From Reddybacter sp041277045 (GTDB lineage Bacteria > Pseudomonadota > Gammaproteobacteria > Pseudomonadales > Porticoccaceae): DNA of 64,000 bases. The stretch spans positions 248,001 to 312,000 of the forward strand of contig JBGFSY010000002.1 of NCBI GenBank assembly GCA_041277045.1. The letters run 5' to 3'. Under the pieces are notes generated by a model, which was not told the DNA's origin, did no database searches, and saw only the letters and a program-made list of their open reading frames with translations. Shown here piece after piece: positions 8,741 through 16,862 of the stretch. Made by a program: the position numbers and the translations under genes. Each line of letters begins with the position of its first letter. The first letter of the stretch is position 1.

Positions 8741-10015
8741 ATGCTCGACCCGAAAACCGTCCGCTCTGATCCCGAGCGCGTTGCTGAACAACTCAAAGTC
8801 CGTGGCTTCACTCTCGATGTTGCGGCCATAGAAGCTCTTGAAAACCAGCGTAAATCACTACAGATTAATGCCGAGGCCCTGCAGGCCGAGCGCAATAGTC
8901 GCTCCAAAAACATTGGTAAAGCCAAGGCCGCCGGTGAGGATATTGCCCCGCTGCTGGCTGAAGTCGATCAGTTGAAAAGTGATCTTGAGGTGGCGGAAAA
9001 GAGTCTGCACGGGGTTCAGCTGGAACTCGAGACTCTGTTAAGCGGCATTCCCAATATTCCCGATGCCGAAGTGCCTGCCGGTAAAACCGAAGACGACAAT
9101 GTTGAAATTAATCGCTGGGGCGAGGCTCGCAGCTTCGACTTCACCATTCAGGATCACGTCGACCTGGGTGGCAAGCTGGGTCTGCTCGATTTTGATGTGG
9201 CGGCGAAAATTACCGGCTCACGTTTTGCGGTGATGCACGGTCAGCTGGCGCAACTACACCGGGCCTTAATTCAGTTTATGCTCAATACCCACACCGTGGA
9301 TAATGGCTACAACGAAGTGAATGTGCCATTTATCGTCAATAGTGAATCGCTGTACGGCACCGGCCAATTGCCGAAGTTTGAAGAGGACCTGTTCAAGCTA
9401 CGCGCCGACAATGAGTTCTATTTAATTCCCACCGCCGAAGTTCCTGTCACTAACCTCTACCGCAACGAAATTGTCGATGCCGATAAACTACCCCTGAAGT
9501 TTGTCTGCCACTCGCCCTGTTTTAGAAGCGAAGCGGGCAGCTACGGCCGCGATACGCGTGGCATGATTCGCCAGCACCAGTTTGAAAAGGTCGAACTCGT
9601 GCAATTTGTCCGCCCCGAAGAATCGGAAGAGGCACTGTTGGGCTTATTGCGCAATGCCGAAATGATTCTCGAAAAACTCGGCTTGCCCTATCGCACGGTA
9701 ATTTTGTGTGGTGGCGATATTGGTTTTTCTGCCGCGCGCACCTACGACATCGAAGTGTGGTTGCCCTCGCAAGATAAGTACCGTGAGATTTCCTCCTGCA
9801 GTAACTTTCGTGACTTCCAGGCGCGCCGCATGAAGAGCCGCTGGCGCAACCCAGACAGCAAAAAGCCAGAATTGTTACATACTGTAAACGGCTCTGGCCT
9901 GGCTGTAGGGCGTACCTTGGTTGCGGTGATGGAAAACTATCAGCGTGAAGATGGCCGTATTGATATCCCCGAGGTACTACAGCCGCTAATGGGTGGACTG
10001 AAAGTTATCGCTTAG
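8741..10015 (+). CDS. serS: Seryl-tRNA synthetase
   Basis: A 424-residue class II synthetase beginning MLDPKTVRSDPERVAEQL. An N-terminal coiled-coil arm (about residues 30-105) clamps the tRNA. Class II motif 2 appears as CHSPCFRSEAGSYGRDTRG and motif 3 as GSGLAVGRTLVAVMENYQ near the C-terminus. It charges tRNA-Ser (and tRNA-Sec where present) with serine. It lies 70 bp after crcB and 18 bp before cysG on the same strand, the standard order in Pseudomonas relatives. Confidence 0.98.
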   Translation: MLDPKTVRSDPERVAEQLKVRGFTLDVAAIEALENQRKSLQINAEALQAERNSRSKNIGKAKAAGEDIAPLLAEVDQLKSDLEVAEKSLHGVQLELETLLSGIPNIPDAEVPAGKTEDDNVEINRWGEARSFDFTIQDHVDLGGKLGLLDFDVAAKITGSRFAVMHGQLAQLHRALIQFMLNTHTVDNGYNEVNVPFIVNSESLYGTGQLPKFEEDLFKLRADNEFYLIPTAEVPVTNLYRNEIVDADKLPLKFVCHSPCFRSEAGSYGRDTRGMIRQHQFEKVELVQFVRPEESEEALLGLLRNAEMILEKLGLPYRTVILCGGDIGFSAARTYDIEVWLPSQDKYREISSCSNFRDFQARRMKSRWRNPDSKKPELLHTVNGSGLAVGRTLVAVMENYQREDGRIDIPEVLQPLMGGLKVIA

Positions 10016-10033
10016 AGAGGGAGGGTTAGCCCG

Positions 10034-11452
10034 ATGGATTATTTACCCCTGTTTCATCGCATCGCCGCGCGGCCTTGTTTGGTGGTCGGTGGCGGTGACG
10101 TCGCCCTGCGCAAGGTGCGCACCCTGTGCGAGGCCGGTGCTCATATCAACGTTATTGCCCCGGCTATTTGTCAGGGGCTTGTCGATATGGCCCTGGAATA
10201 TCCGGCCCTGTTGAGTGTCTTCGAACGTGAATATCATCAAGACGATCTCGACGATGTGGTGCTGGTCATCGCCGCGACCAGTGATCAAGTGTTAAATGCC
10301 GCGATTTCCACCGAGGCCCAACAGCGCAATATCCCGGTGAACGTGGTCGATAATCCCGCGCTGTGTAGCGTTATCTTTCCGGCCATTGTCGACCGCTCAC
10401 CGATTCAAATTGCCATTACTTCCAGCGGTACTAGCCCGGTCATGACTCGCCTATTGCGGGGCCGTATTGAAGCACTGCTGCCGGGTAATTTGGGTGCGCT
10501 GGCAAAACTAGCCGCGCGCTATCGCGGCAAAGTCAAAACCCTGTTGGCCGGTGAAAATCAGCGCCGGCACTTTTGGGAGAAGGTGCTCGACGGTGAGGTC
10601 GCCGAAGCCGTGTATGCGGGCAATAACGTACAGGCCGACAAGCAAATATTGACCGAGCTTGAAGCGATGGCGGCTGATGCGGGCGCTCAACCCAGTGGCG
10701 AGGTCTATCTCGTGGGTGCAGGCCCAGGTGACCCCGACTTGCTCACCTTCCGCGCCTTGCGTCTTATGCAAAAAGCCGATGTGGTACTCCACGACCGTCT
10801 GGTCTCACCGGGGGTGCTGGCGATGGTGCGCCGCGACGCCGAGCGTATTTATGTCGGCAAGCGCGCCGGTAATCACGCCGTCACTCAAACCAATATTAAT
10901 AGCCTGCTGGTCGATCTGGCAAAACAAGGTAAGCGCGTGCTGCGCCTCAAGGGCGGCGATCCTTTTATCTTTGGTCGTGGCGGCGAAGAAATTGAACGCC
11001 TGGCTGAAGAGGGCGTGCGCTTTCAGGTGGTGCCGGGTATTACCGCAGCCTCGGGTTGCGCCAGTTATGCTGGAATACCCCTTACCCATAGGGATTTTTC
11101 CCAGTCGGTACAATTTATTACCGGCCATAAACAGGACTATAAACTCGACCTCAACTGGCCCAGTTTGGCGGTACCCAATCAGACCCTCGTCTTCTATATG
11201 AGCCTGGTAAGCCTCGGTGATATTTGTGCCGAACTGGTGGCGCATGGCTTGGCCAGCGATACCCCGGCAGCGCTGGTTGAAAAGGGCACCACGCCCGAGC
11301 AGCGCGTGGTAATTAGTGATCTGGCTAATCTTGCCGACAAGGTGGCGGGGCTGAAGGTGCGAGCGCCAACCCTATTAATTATTGGCCATGTCGTTAGCCT
11401 GCAAAATAAATTGGCGTGGTTTAACACTGAAAATGCCGAAGATAAAAAATAA
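10034..11452 (+). CDS. cysG: Siroheme synthase (trifunctional CysG)
   Basis: A 472-residue fusion. The N-terminal part is the NAD-dependent precorrin-2 dehydrogenase/ferrochelatase, with CLVVGGGDVALRKVRTL at the start and SSGTSPVMTRLLR near residue 135. The C-terminal part, from about residue 215, is the SAM-dependent uroporphyrinogen III methyltransferase, with VYLVGAGPGDPDLLTFRAL, RLKGGDPFIFGRGGEE and VVPGITAASGCASYAGIPL. All three steps from uroporphyrinogen III to siroheme, the cofactor of sulfite and nitrite reductases, are therefore covered. It is followed 11 bp later by gorA. Confidence 0.97.
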   Translation: MDYLPLFHRIAARPCLVVGGGDVALRKVRTLCEAGAHINVIAPAICQGLVDMALEYPALLSVFEREYHQDDLDDVVLVIAATSDQVLNAAISTEAQQRNIPVNVVDNPALCSVIFPAIVDRSPIQIAITSSGTSPVMTRLLRGRIEALLPGNLGALAKLAARYRGKVKTLLAGENQRRHFWEKVLDGEVAEAVYAGNNVQADKQILTELEAMAADAGAQPSGEVYLVGAGPGDPDLLTFRALRLMQKADVVLHDRLVSPGVLAMVRRDAERIYVGKRAGNHAVTQTNINSLLVDLAKQGKRVLRLKGGDPFIFGRGGEEIERLAEEGVRFQVVPGITAASGCASYAGIPLTHRDFSQSVQFITGHKQDYKLDLNWPSLAVPNQTLVFYMSLVSLGDICAELVAHGLASDTPAALVEKGTTPEQRVVISDLANLADKVAGLKVRAPTLLIIGHVVSLQNKLAWFNTENAEDKK

Positions 11453-11463
11453 GGAATTTATAA

Positions 11464-12831
11464 ATGAGTGACTACGATGTCGATTTATTTGTCATTGGTG
11501 CCGGTTCGGGCGGTGTACGCACGGCCCGCATGTCGGCCCAATACGGGGCTAAAGTCATCGTTGCCGAAGAACAATATCTCGGTGGCACCTGTGTCAACGT
11601 CGGTTGCGTACCGAAAAAGCTCTTTGTCTATGCCTCCGCCTTTGAAGAAGAATTTCGTACTGCCGCTGGTTTTGGCTGGACAGTGCCACCACAAAGTTTT
11701 GACTGGCCGACCCTGCGTGATAATAAAACCCAGGAAATCGAACGCCTCAACGGTATTTATCGTAATTTATTACAGCAGTCCGGCGTCGAGTTAATAGAAG
11801 GGCGCGCGCAGATTACCGGCCCAAATAGTGTTGAGGTTAATGGTCGGGAATACACTGCGCGCCATATATTGCTCTGTACCGGTGGACGGCCCTTTGTGCC
11901 GGACTTCCCCGGTAGTGAGCATGTCATTACCTCCGAGCATGCCTTTTATCTCGAGACCCTACCCAAGCGCATGGTTATTGTCGGCGGTGGTTATATCGCC
12001 GTGGAGTTTGCCGGTATCTTCCATGGCCTTGGTGTCGAGACCCATTTGCTGTACCGCGGCCCCTTGTTTTTAAGGGGTTTCGATGACGATGTGCGCAAGC
12101 ACCTCGCCGCAGAAATGCGCAAGAAGGGTGTACACCTGCATTTTGATACGACCATTCAACAAATAAGCAAAGACCCGAGTAAGCAGCAAGACCAACTGAG
12201 CTTGACCCTTGGCGATGGCTCAACCATGGCCGCCGATAGCGTGATGTATGCCACCGGCCGCAAGGCCAATACCCAGAACCTGGGCCTGGAAACCACGGCG
12301 GTTAACTGTGATACCCGTGGCGCGATAGAGGTCGATGACTTCTTTCAAACGGCCGAGCCCTCTATTTTTGCCCTCGGCGATGTCATCGGTCGTGTCGAAT
12401 TAACCCCGGTGGCGATTCGCGAAGGCATGGCGCTGTCGGAGAATTTATTTAAAGATGGCTCTACAAAGGTCGATTACGACTTTATTCCCACCGCCGTCTT
12501 TAGCCAGCCGAATATCGGCACGGTGGGTTTTAGTGAAGCCGAGGCACAACAGAAATACGGCGAGATTAAAGTCTTTGAATCGCGTTTCAAACCGATGAAG
12601 CAAACCCTCGGTGGCATTGACGAGCAAATCTATATGAAGCTGATTGTCGATGCCACGACAGACCGAGTGGTCGCTTGCCACATGGTGGGCGAGGCCGCCG
12701 GTGAAATTATGCAGGGCATAGGGGTGGCGATTAAAGCGGGGGCGACCAAGGCTGATTTTGATGCCTCGGTGGGGATCCATCCTACGGCGGCTGAGGAGTT
12801 TGTGACTATGCGGGTGGAGCGTTCAGTTTAA
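11464..12831 (+). CDS. gorA: Glutathione-disulfide reductase
   Basis: A 455-residue flavoprotein disulfide reductase. The FAD motif is GAGSGGVRTARMSAQYGAKV, the redox Cys pair is in GGTCVNVGCVPKK, the nucleotide-binding motif is GGGYIAVEFAGIFHGLG, and the C-terminal HPTAAEEFVTMR carries the active-site His-Glu pair. It keeps glutathione reduced with NADPH. Dihydrolipoamide and mercuric reductases share the fold, but the CVNVGC form and C-terminal motif fit glutathione reductase. It ends the serS-cysG-gorA run and is followed by a strong terminator. Confidence 0.94.
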   Translation: MSDYDVDLFVIGAGSGGVRTARMSAQYGAKVIVAEEQYLGGTCVNVGCVPKKLFVYASAFEEEFRTAAGFGWTVPPQSFDWPTLRDNKTQEIERLNGIYRNLLQQSGVELIEGRAQITGPNSVEVNGREYTARHILLCTGGRPFVPDFPGSEHVITSEHAFYLETLPKRMVIVGGGYIAVEFAGIFHGLGVETHLLYRGPLFLRGFDDDVRKHLAAEMRKKGVHLHFDTTIQQISKDPSKQQDQLSLTLGDGSTMAADSVMYATGRKANTQNLGLETTAVNCDTRGAIEVDDFFQTAEPSIFALGDVIGRVELTPVAIREGMALSENLFKDGSTKVDYDFIPTAVFSQPNIGTVGFSEAEAQQKYGEIKVFESRFKPMKQTLGGIDEQIYMKLIVDATTDRVVACHMVGEAAGEIMQGIGVAIKAGATKADFDASVGIHPTAAEEFVTMRVERSV

Positions 12832-12854
12832 GTTAAGACACTATTTTACGAAAA

Positions 12855-12895
12855 GAAAGACAATAAAAAAGGCTGCAATTGCAGCCTTTTTTATT
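12855..12895. repeat. 41-bp perfect direct repeat, left copy; also the gorA terminator
   Basis: This 41-base sequence recurs exactly at 15181-15221. Most of it is a palindrome (arms at 12861-12878 and 12879-12896, core ggctgcaa/ttgcagcc, flanked by A and T runs), so it works as a bidirectional terminator after gorA. The identity between the copies extends six bases beyond the palindrome on the left (gaaaga). The pair brackets about 2.3 kb of accessory DNA. Confidence 0.9.
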
Positions 12896-12896
12896 G

Positions 12897-13216
12897 TTGG
12901 CTGAGCTGAATTCGTAGCGAGTGTATTGGTCTTGCACTAACTTTTTGCGTGTTATCCTTCTTGGGCTTGCGCGATATCATTCCACTGTATTTTGAAAATG
13001 TATAATAATCAGTGGCTTGAGGGTTTTCAGGGGGTGGATACTGCGCAAGGGCTAGATTGTATACTGCGCATGCGCGTTTAGCGCGGCAGGGTGTTTGATG
13101 TGTTTATTATTGTCCTTTTAAATCAATGGCTTGTGGGTGTTTTGCGAATATCAGATTTGGAAAAGTGCGCATGCGCAGTATACAAATGTTAGCAGGCTCT
13201 ACATTGGAATTTTACT
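12897..13216. other. Gene-free A+T-rich stretch with inverted repeats, upstream of the zincin-like ORF
   Basis: No convincing gene is seen on either strand. The stretch holds the 19-bp inverted repeat pair described separately and a shorter partial copy of the same motif (atactgcgca at 13039-13048). It probably contains the promoter for the ORF at 13217, but no clear -35/-10 pair can be claimed by eye. Confidence 0.6.
13057..13185. repeat. 19-bp perfect inverted repeat (arms 13057-13075 and 13167-13185)
   Basis: The left arm reads ttgtatactgcgcatgcgc and the right arm is its exact reverse complement, with 91 bp between. Each arm contains the self-complementary tgcgcatgcgca or most of it. It could be the ends of a small non-autonomous element, an operator pair for a regulator, or a long-range hairpin. 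Nothing in the spacer codes for protein. Confidence 0.8.
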
Positions 13217-13762
13217 ATGGATGTAAATGAAATCGCAAAGCAGTACATCTCAATAGCTGAAGAGCAATTCGGAAGTATGTGCTCTGACTGGAATTATAAG
13301 GGCGTAGAATTTAACGATCAGGGGCCTCATATACGGTATTACCCTGATGAGAAAAATTTAACAATATCACTGAATGAAAATGTCCGTGGTAATGAAGTGG
13401 GGCTTCATTTTCAGTTAGCGCATGAAGTATGCCATTTGTTATATCCAACAAGGTGCGCGGTAACATCAGGCTTTGAAAAAACAACAGTGTTAAATGAGGG
13501 GATATCTACATATTTCTCTATATATGCTGTACAACAATTCGGCCAGGAAGCTGATGTAATTCAAAATCTGAAAGAACACAACTCTAATTATTATAATGCT
13601 CTTGCACAAACTTGTGAATTGTTGCAGAAAGACGATAAAGCAATCATTAAATTGAGAAGTATTCAGCCAATGTTAAATAAAATTACGGTTAGTGATTTTG
13701 AATTAGCAGGAATAGATATCCCTGAGCCTTTAAAGTTATCGCTACTGGATACTTTTTCATGA
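13217..13762 (+). CDS. Hypothetical zincin-like protein with HExxH motif (cassette ORF)
   Basis: A 181-residue protein of unknown function. LAHEVCHLLYP at about residues 74-84 gives the HExxH zinc-metallopeptidase pattern, and LNEGISTYFS about 25 residues later supplies a plausible third-ligand Glu, as in gluzincins and ImmA/IrrE-like proteins. There is no signal peptide or membrane segment, so it is probably cytoplasmic. It is richer in A+T than its neighbours, has no obvious ribosome-binding site, and is followed 13 bp later by an attC-like site; these are traits of a mobile gene cassette. The peptidase activity is inferred from the motif alone. Confidence 0.75.
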   Translation: MDVNEIAKQYISIAEEQFGSMCSDWNYKGVEFNDQGPHIRYYPDEKNLTISLNENVRGNEVGLHFQLAHEVCHLLYPTRCAVTSGFEKTTVLNEGISTYFSIYAVQQFGQEADVIQNLKEHNSNYYNALAQTCELLQKDDKAIIKLRSIQPMLNKITVSDFELAGIDIPEPLKLSLLDTFS

Positions 13763-13773
13763 TTCGAAAAACT

Positions 13774-13832
13774 GCTAACAAGACGCTCAAGAATGGACGC
13801 AGTAAACTGCGCCCCTTAGCTGAGAGTTATGT
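13774..13832 (+). other. Integron attC-like recombination site A
   Basis: The left end reads gctaacaagacgctcaag and the right end ccccttagctgagagttatg, the usual layout of chromosomal integron attC sites (R'' ending in AAC, R' starting GTT). Between them cgcag/ctgcg forms an inner stem and ctca/tgag an outer stem. It lies directly after the zincin-like ORF, as expected for a cassette. Pairing of the outermost R bases is imperfect. The site was called by eye, not by a covariance model. Confidence 0.65.
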
Positions 13833-13848
13833 GTAATCAGGAAAAAGA

Positions 13849-14223
13849 ATGAAACGACTTCAAGAAATAGATATTCGAAGAAGAGTGAATGAAGTAATAG
13901 GGAACAGTCCTGATAGAATTCATCCTGAAGTACAAGAAGCAATTCATGAAACGGCACAAAATATTGGTGAGGGTAGGCATGGAATATTTTTCACTACAAA
14001 AATTTACGCAGTAATTGTCCTTGTTCTAGGTGCGCTAATTTTGGCAACTAATACGTACCTTTTAAAAGTTCCTATTATTGTAAGTATATTTTTAGCCCTA
14101 CTCGTTTTAATATTTTTTATCAGAGATATTGCTCTTACTTTGCTAACGCAAATAAACAATGCTGAGCTTTACGTCGGGCAAATACACAAAACTATTTTAG
14201 TCGACGACAATGACCAACAATAA
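13849..14223 (+). CDS. Hypothetical small membrane protein (cassette ORF)
   Basis: A 124-residue protein with no family I recognise. The N-terminal 50 residues are charged and probably helical. Two adjacent hydrophobic segments follow (IYAVIVLVLGALILATNTYLL and IIVSIFLALLVLIFFIRDI), then a polar tail of about 30 residues, which suggests a two-helix inner-membrane hairpin with cytosolic ends. It sits between attC-like sites A and B, with a composition richer in A+T than the core genes, so it is most likely a mobile gene cassette of unknown role. Confidence 0.7.
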   Translation: MKRLQEIDIRRRVNEVIGNSPDRIHPEVQEAIHETAQNIGEGRHGIFFTTKIYAVIVLVLGALILATNTYLLKVPIIVSIFLALLVLIFFIRDIALTLLTQINNAELYVGQIHKTILVDDNDQQ

Positions 14224-14225
14224 TC

Positions 14226-14309
14226 ACATAACAAGTGCCATCACCAGCGCAAGCAAGCTTACTGGACCTTCGGGGCTTCGCCCCGCGGCCGGTGTGGAAG
14301 GCGTTATGG
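14226..14309 (+). other. Integron attC-like recombination site B
   Basis: The left end is acataacaagtgccatcacc and the right end ggtgtggaaggcgttatgg. The ends pair (cataac/gttatg, then cca-cacc/ggtgtgg), and the centre holds a G+C hairpin cggggcttcgccccg. It begins 3 bp after the stop of the small membrane-protein ORF. Length (84 bp) and layout fit an attC site. No integron integrase is present in the window. Confidence 0.65.
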
Positions 14310-14904
14310 CGCCAATCGGGGTTTTGGTGTTTCTATCGGCGCGGTTGATAAACGGATTGCCAGTTTCAGGCTTGTCTTACCGCTCTTCTTGGCAGTCGGC
14401 AAGTTCGGTAGTAACGTTGAGTTCATCGCTGCTGGCATTCAGTTCGGCTCATGCTTCCAGTATCACCACAGTAACCCGGCATCTTGTTGCCATTAGGGGG
14501 TTAGGTAGTTGGGGCAAGTACAAGGCAGTCGTTGTAGGGCAGTTTTAATCAGGGCAGGTGTTTTATGACAGGTTCAGCGTTCTTAACTACTTCGCATCAA
14601 CAGAGTGCCAAGTCTGGCATCCATAGAGTCAGAAGAGTCGTCTAGGACATCCATACGAATATTTGAGCATGAAATGACTTGCAGTAGGCTAAACTCCGTA
14701 GGTCATCAGAAAATCGGGGATTAAAGGGGACGAAGCCCTTTTAACCTGTTGGTGTGTTTGGTGCTGGGCCTATCTAGTTGACGAAATTGATCGTCCGTGA
14801 AGTGTTGTAAGACCAATAGCGGTATAAGATCACCGGCGCTTACTACAGCGTTGAGTGTCTAATTCGAGTATTATCCACCTTTCAACTAATACAGATGAAT
14901 TCTA
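14310..14904. other. About 600 bp without a convincing gene
   Basis: Open frames exist here but none has a plausible protein composition, and none has a recognisable ribosome-binding site. One inverted repeat is visible near 14722-14748 (ttaaagggg / cccttttaa). The stretch separates attC-like site B from the conserved lysine-rich gene at 14905 and may be cassette remains. Confidence 0.5.
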
Positions 14905-15078
14905 ATGGCCAAAACCAATTACAACTTTGAAAAGCGACAGAAAGAGCTTGCGAAGAAGAAAAAGAAGGAAGAAAAGCGCAAGAAAAAACTTGCTGCGGCC
15001 ACTGAAGAGAGTCAGGTCGAGCAAGCGCCTCTCGTTGAAGATACGGGTACGCCTGTCGATGATAGTGGTAGTGCTTAA
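14905..15078 (+). CDS. Small lysine-rich conserved hypothetical protein
   Basis: A 57-residue protein. The N-terminal half starts MAKTNYNFEKRQKELAKKKK and is almost entirely Lys, Arg and Glu, forming one highly charged helix. The C-terminal half is acidic (EDTGTPVDDSGSA). Small proteins that begin with a NYNFEKRQxELAKKKKKEEKR-like segment are found as conserved hypotheticals in beta- and gammaproteobacteria; the role is unknown and RNA or ribosome binding would only be a guess from charge. It is the last gene before the right copy of the 41-bp repeat and is probably native rather than cassette-borne. Confidence 0.75.
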   Translation: MAKTNYNFEKRQKELAKKKKKEEKRKKKLAAATEESQVEQAPLVEDTGTPVDDSGSA

Positions 15079-15180
15079 GGCGCTCATTCGAAAAACTACG
15101 GTCAAGCCTTGTAATCACGCGCTTTCAGCGCTCGTGTTACCGTTGCGTTCAGTTTAACATGGGGTCTTGGCTGGCTAATT

Positions 15181-15221
15181 GAAAGACAATAAAAAAGGCT
15201 GCAATTGCAGCCTTTTTTATT
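15181..15221. repeat. 41-bp perfect direct repeat, right copy; also terminator for the adjacent convergent genes
   Basis: It is identical over 41 bases to 12855-12895. The palindromic part (core ggctgcaa/ttgcagcc with A and T runs) serves the minus-strand alcohol dehydrogenase gene and the plus-strand lysine-rich gene. The exact identity of the copies despite 2.3 kb of separation suggests a recent duplication or a recombination site. Confidence 0.9.
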
Positions 15222-15249
15222 ACTGTGTTACTTAGGCATTCATAAGCGC

Positions 15250-16341
15250 TTAGTAAACGATAATGCCGCGAATGTTTTTGCCCTGGACCAAGTCGTCCAT
15301 GCCTTCTTTAACCTCATCAATGGTGTAAGTGCGTGAACACATACGATCGAGATCAAGTTGTCCAGTTTCGTAGAAGCCCAGCAGCTTGTCGAAATCAACT
15401 TTTGCATTAGTACTGCCGTAGAGGCAGCCGCAAACTTTCTTCGAAGACAAGGCCATTTCCAGAGCGTTAAACGTGTAGTCAAGCTCTGCACTTGCTGCGC
15501 CGACCAGGCACGTGGTACCGCCACGGCGAGTCGCTGCGTATGCCTGCTGGGCAACGGCGGGGAAGCCAATCACTTCAAAAACATAGTCGGCACCAATATC
15601 GTTGGTAATTTCCATGATTTGAGCAACGGGGTCGGTGCTGGCATTAACCGTATGAGTCGCACCGAATTCACGAGCAACTGCTAATTTCTCATCACTCAGA
15701 TCAACGGCAATAATGGGGTTGGCACCGGCAATTTTGGCACCCTGCAAAGCGGATAAGCCAACACCGCCACAGCCAAAAATAACAGCACTGCTACCAGGCT
15801 GAACTTTCGCCGTGTTCAGTGCAGCACCAGCACCGGTCATAACACCACAACCGACAAGTGCAGCTGCTTTAAGGTCATATTTTTTATCAATGGGCACAAC
15901 ACACATCGATGGGCAGACAACTTGTTCAGCCATGTTGCCCAAACCCGCGAAGGCGCCAATGTATTCGCCATTCAATTTTACACGGCTAGTACCGTCAGGC
16001 TGCATACCGCTCAAAAGATCGCTGGCAGTACACAGCCACGGCTCCTGATGGAGACAGAAATAACATTCACCACACATGGGGACAAAAGAGGTAATGACAT
16101 GGTCGCCAACTTTTACATTGGTGACGTTTGCGCCAGTTTCTTCAACAACTCCCGCACCTTCATGGCCGAGGACGACAGGTGTTGGCCCAGGCAGCTTGCC
16201 CGTAATAACCGACATATCAGACTGGCATAAGCCGGTCGCTACCATGCGAATTCGAACTTCATCGGCTTTTGGTGCGTCTAGTTCAATTTCCTGAACTGAG
16301 TATTCATTTGGCGCGGTAAGTACCACTGCTTTAGCTTTCAT
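15250..16341 (-). CDS. Zinc-dependent alcohol dehydrogenase (MDR family, class III-like)
   Basis: A 363-residue medium-chain dehydrogenase. Catalytic-zinc ligands lie in GLCQSD and GHEGAGVVEETG; the structural zinc site is the four-Cys run CGECYFCLHQEPWLC. The Rossmann motif GCGGVGLSALQGA is followed by an Asp (IAVDLSDEKL), which indicates NAD rather than NADP. It resembles the class III/aryl-alcohol branch that oxidises primary or aryl alcohols; the substrate cannot be read from sequence. It is a single gene, divergent from idh across about 520 bp. Confidence 0.88.
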   Translation of the reverse strand: MKAKAVVLTAPNEYSVQEIELDAPKADEVRIRMVATGLCQSDMSVITGKLPGPTPVVLGHEGAGVVEETGANVTNVKVGDHVITSFVPMCGECYFCLHQEPWLCTASDLLSGMQPDGTSRVKLNGEYIGAFAGLGNMAEQVVCPSMCVVPIDKKYDLKAAALVGCGVMTGAGAALNTAKVQPGSSAVIFGCGGVGLSALQGAKIAGANPIIAVDLSDEKLAVAREFGATHTVNASTDPVAQIMEITNDIGADYVFEVIGFPAVAQQAYAATRRGGTTCLVGAASAELDYTFNALEMALSSKKVCGCLYGSTNAKVDFDKLLGFYETGQLDLDRMCSRTYTIDEVKEGMDDLVQGKNIRGIIVY

Positions 16342-16862
16342 TCTTGAACCCCTGAGTTAATACCGTTTGAATTTGAAGGCATGACTCGCTAGCAGTCATA
16401 CCCACTCCGCTGAGCTTAAGGCTCGAGCGGTCTTTCTTGTCAATACTGCAAATTAAGCGTGCAGCCGAGCAGGCGAAATTTAGCACACTAAAAGTTATGT
16501 ATATAGCCCCTTAAGTATGTGTGCTATCTGTGTAAGGTTTGTTCCTGGTTTTAACGTTAGTTATGGGGCTGTTCTACCATTGATTCGCTATAAGTGTTCG
16601 GTCAGGTGAAGAGTGATGTTAAGTAGCTAAACTACAGTTTGTGCTTTGTTCCCACCGAAGTAGGGCCGTGAAGTTGACGTGCCGGAATACTGTTATGCCT
16701 TTAACGCCGTATTTTTGGCTTATTTCTTGCTGTTGTTTTTTTACAACCTGTAAATTTACTTCATCTTTATGTAGTATGTGCATCGCGGAATTCGCAGTCT
16801 AATGAGTATCTGCCAGCCTTTAGTTGGCGCATACTTATCCAAACAATAAATTTGGGGGTAGC
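16342..16862. other. Intergenic region between divergent adh and idh
   Basis: About 520 bp with no plausible gene. It must hold the promoters of both divergent genes. A purine-rich ribosome-binding site (gggggta) sits just before the idh ATG. No operator or riboswitch structure is evident by eye. Confidence 0.5.

Noticed and set aside
14210..14548. 112-codon open frame overlapping attC-like site B
   Set aside because: Composition (Ser/Leu/Val-rich, no domain pattern) and lack of a ribosome-binding site suggest chance; it reads straight through the stem-loop of the attC-like site.
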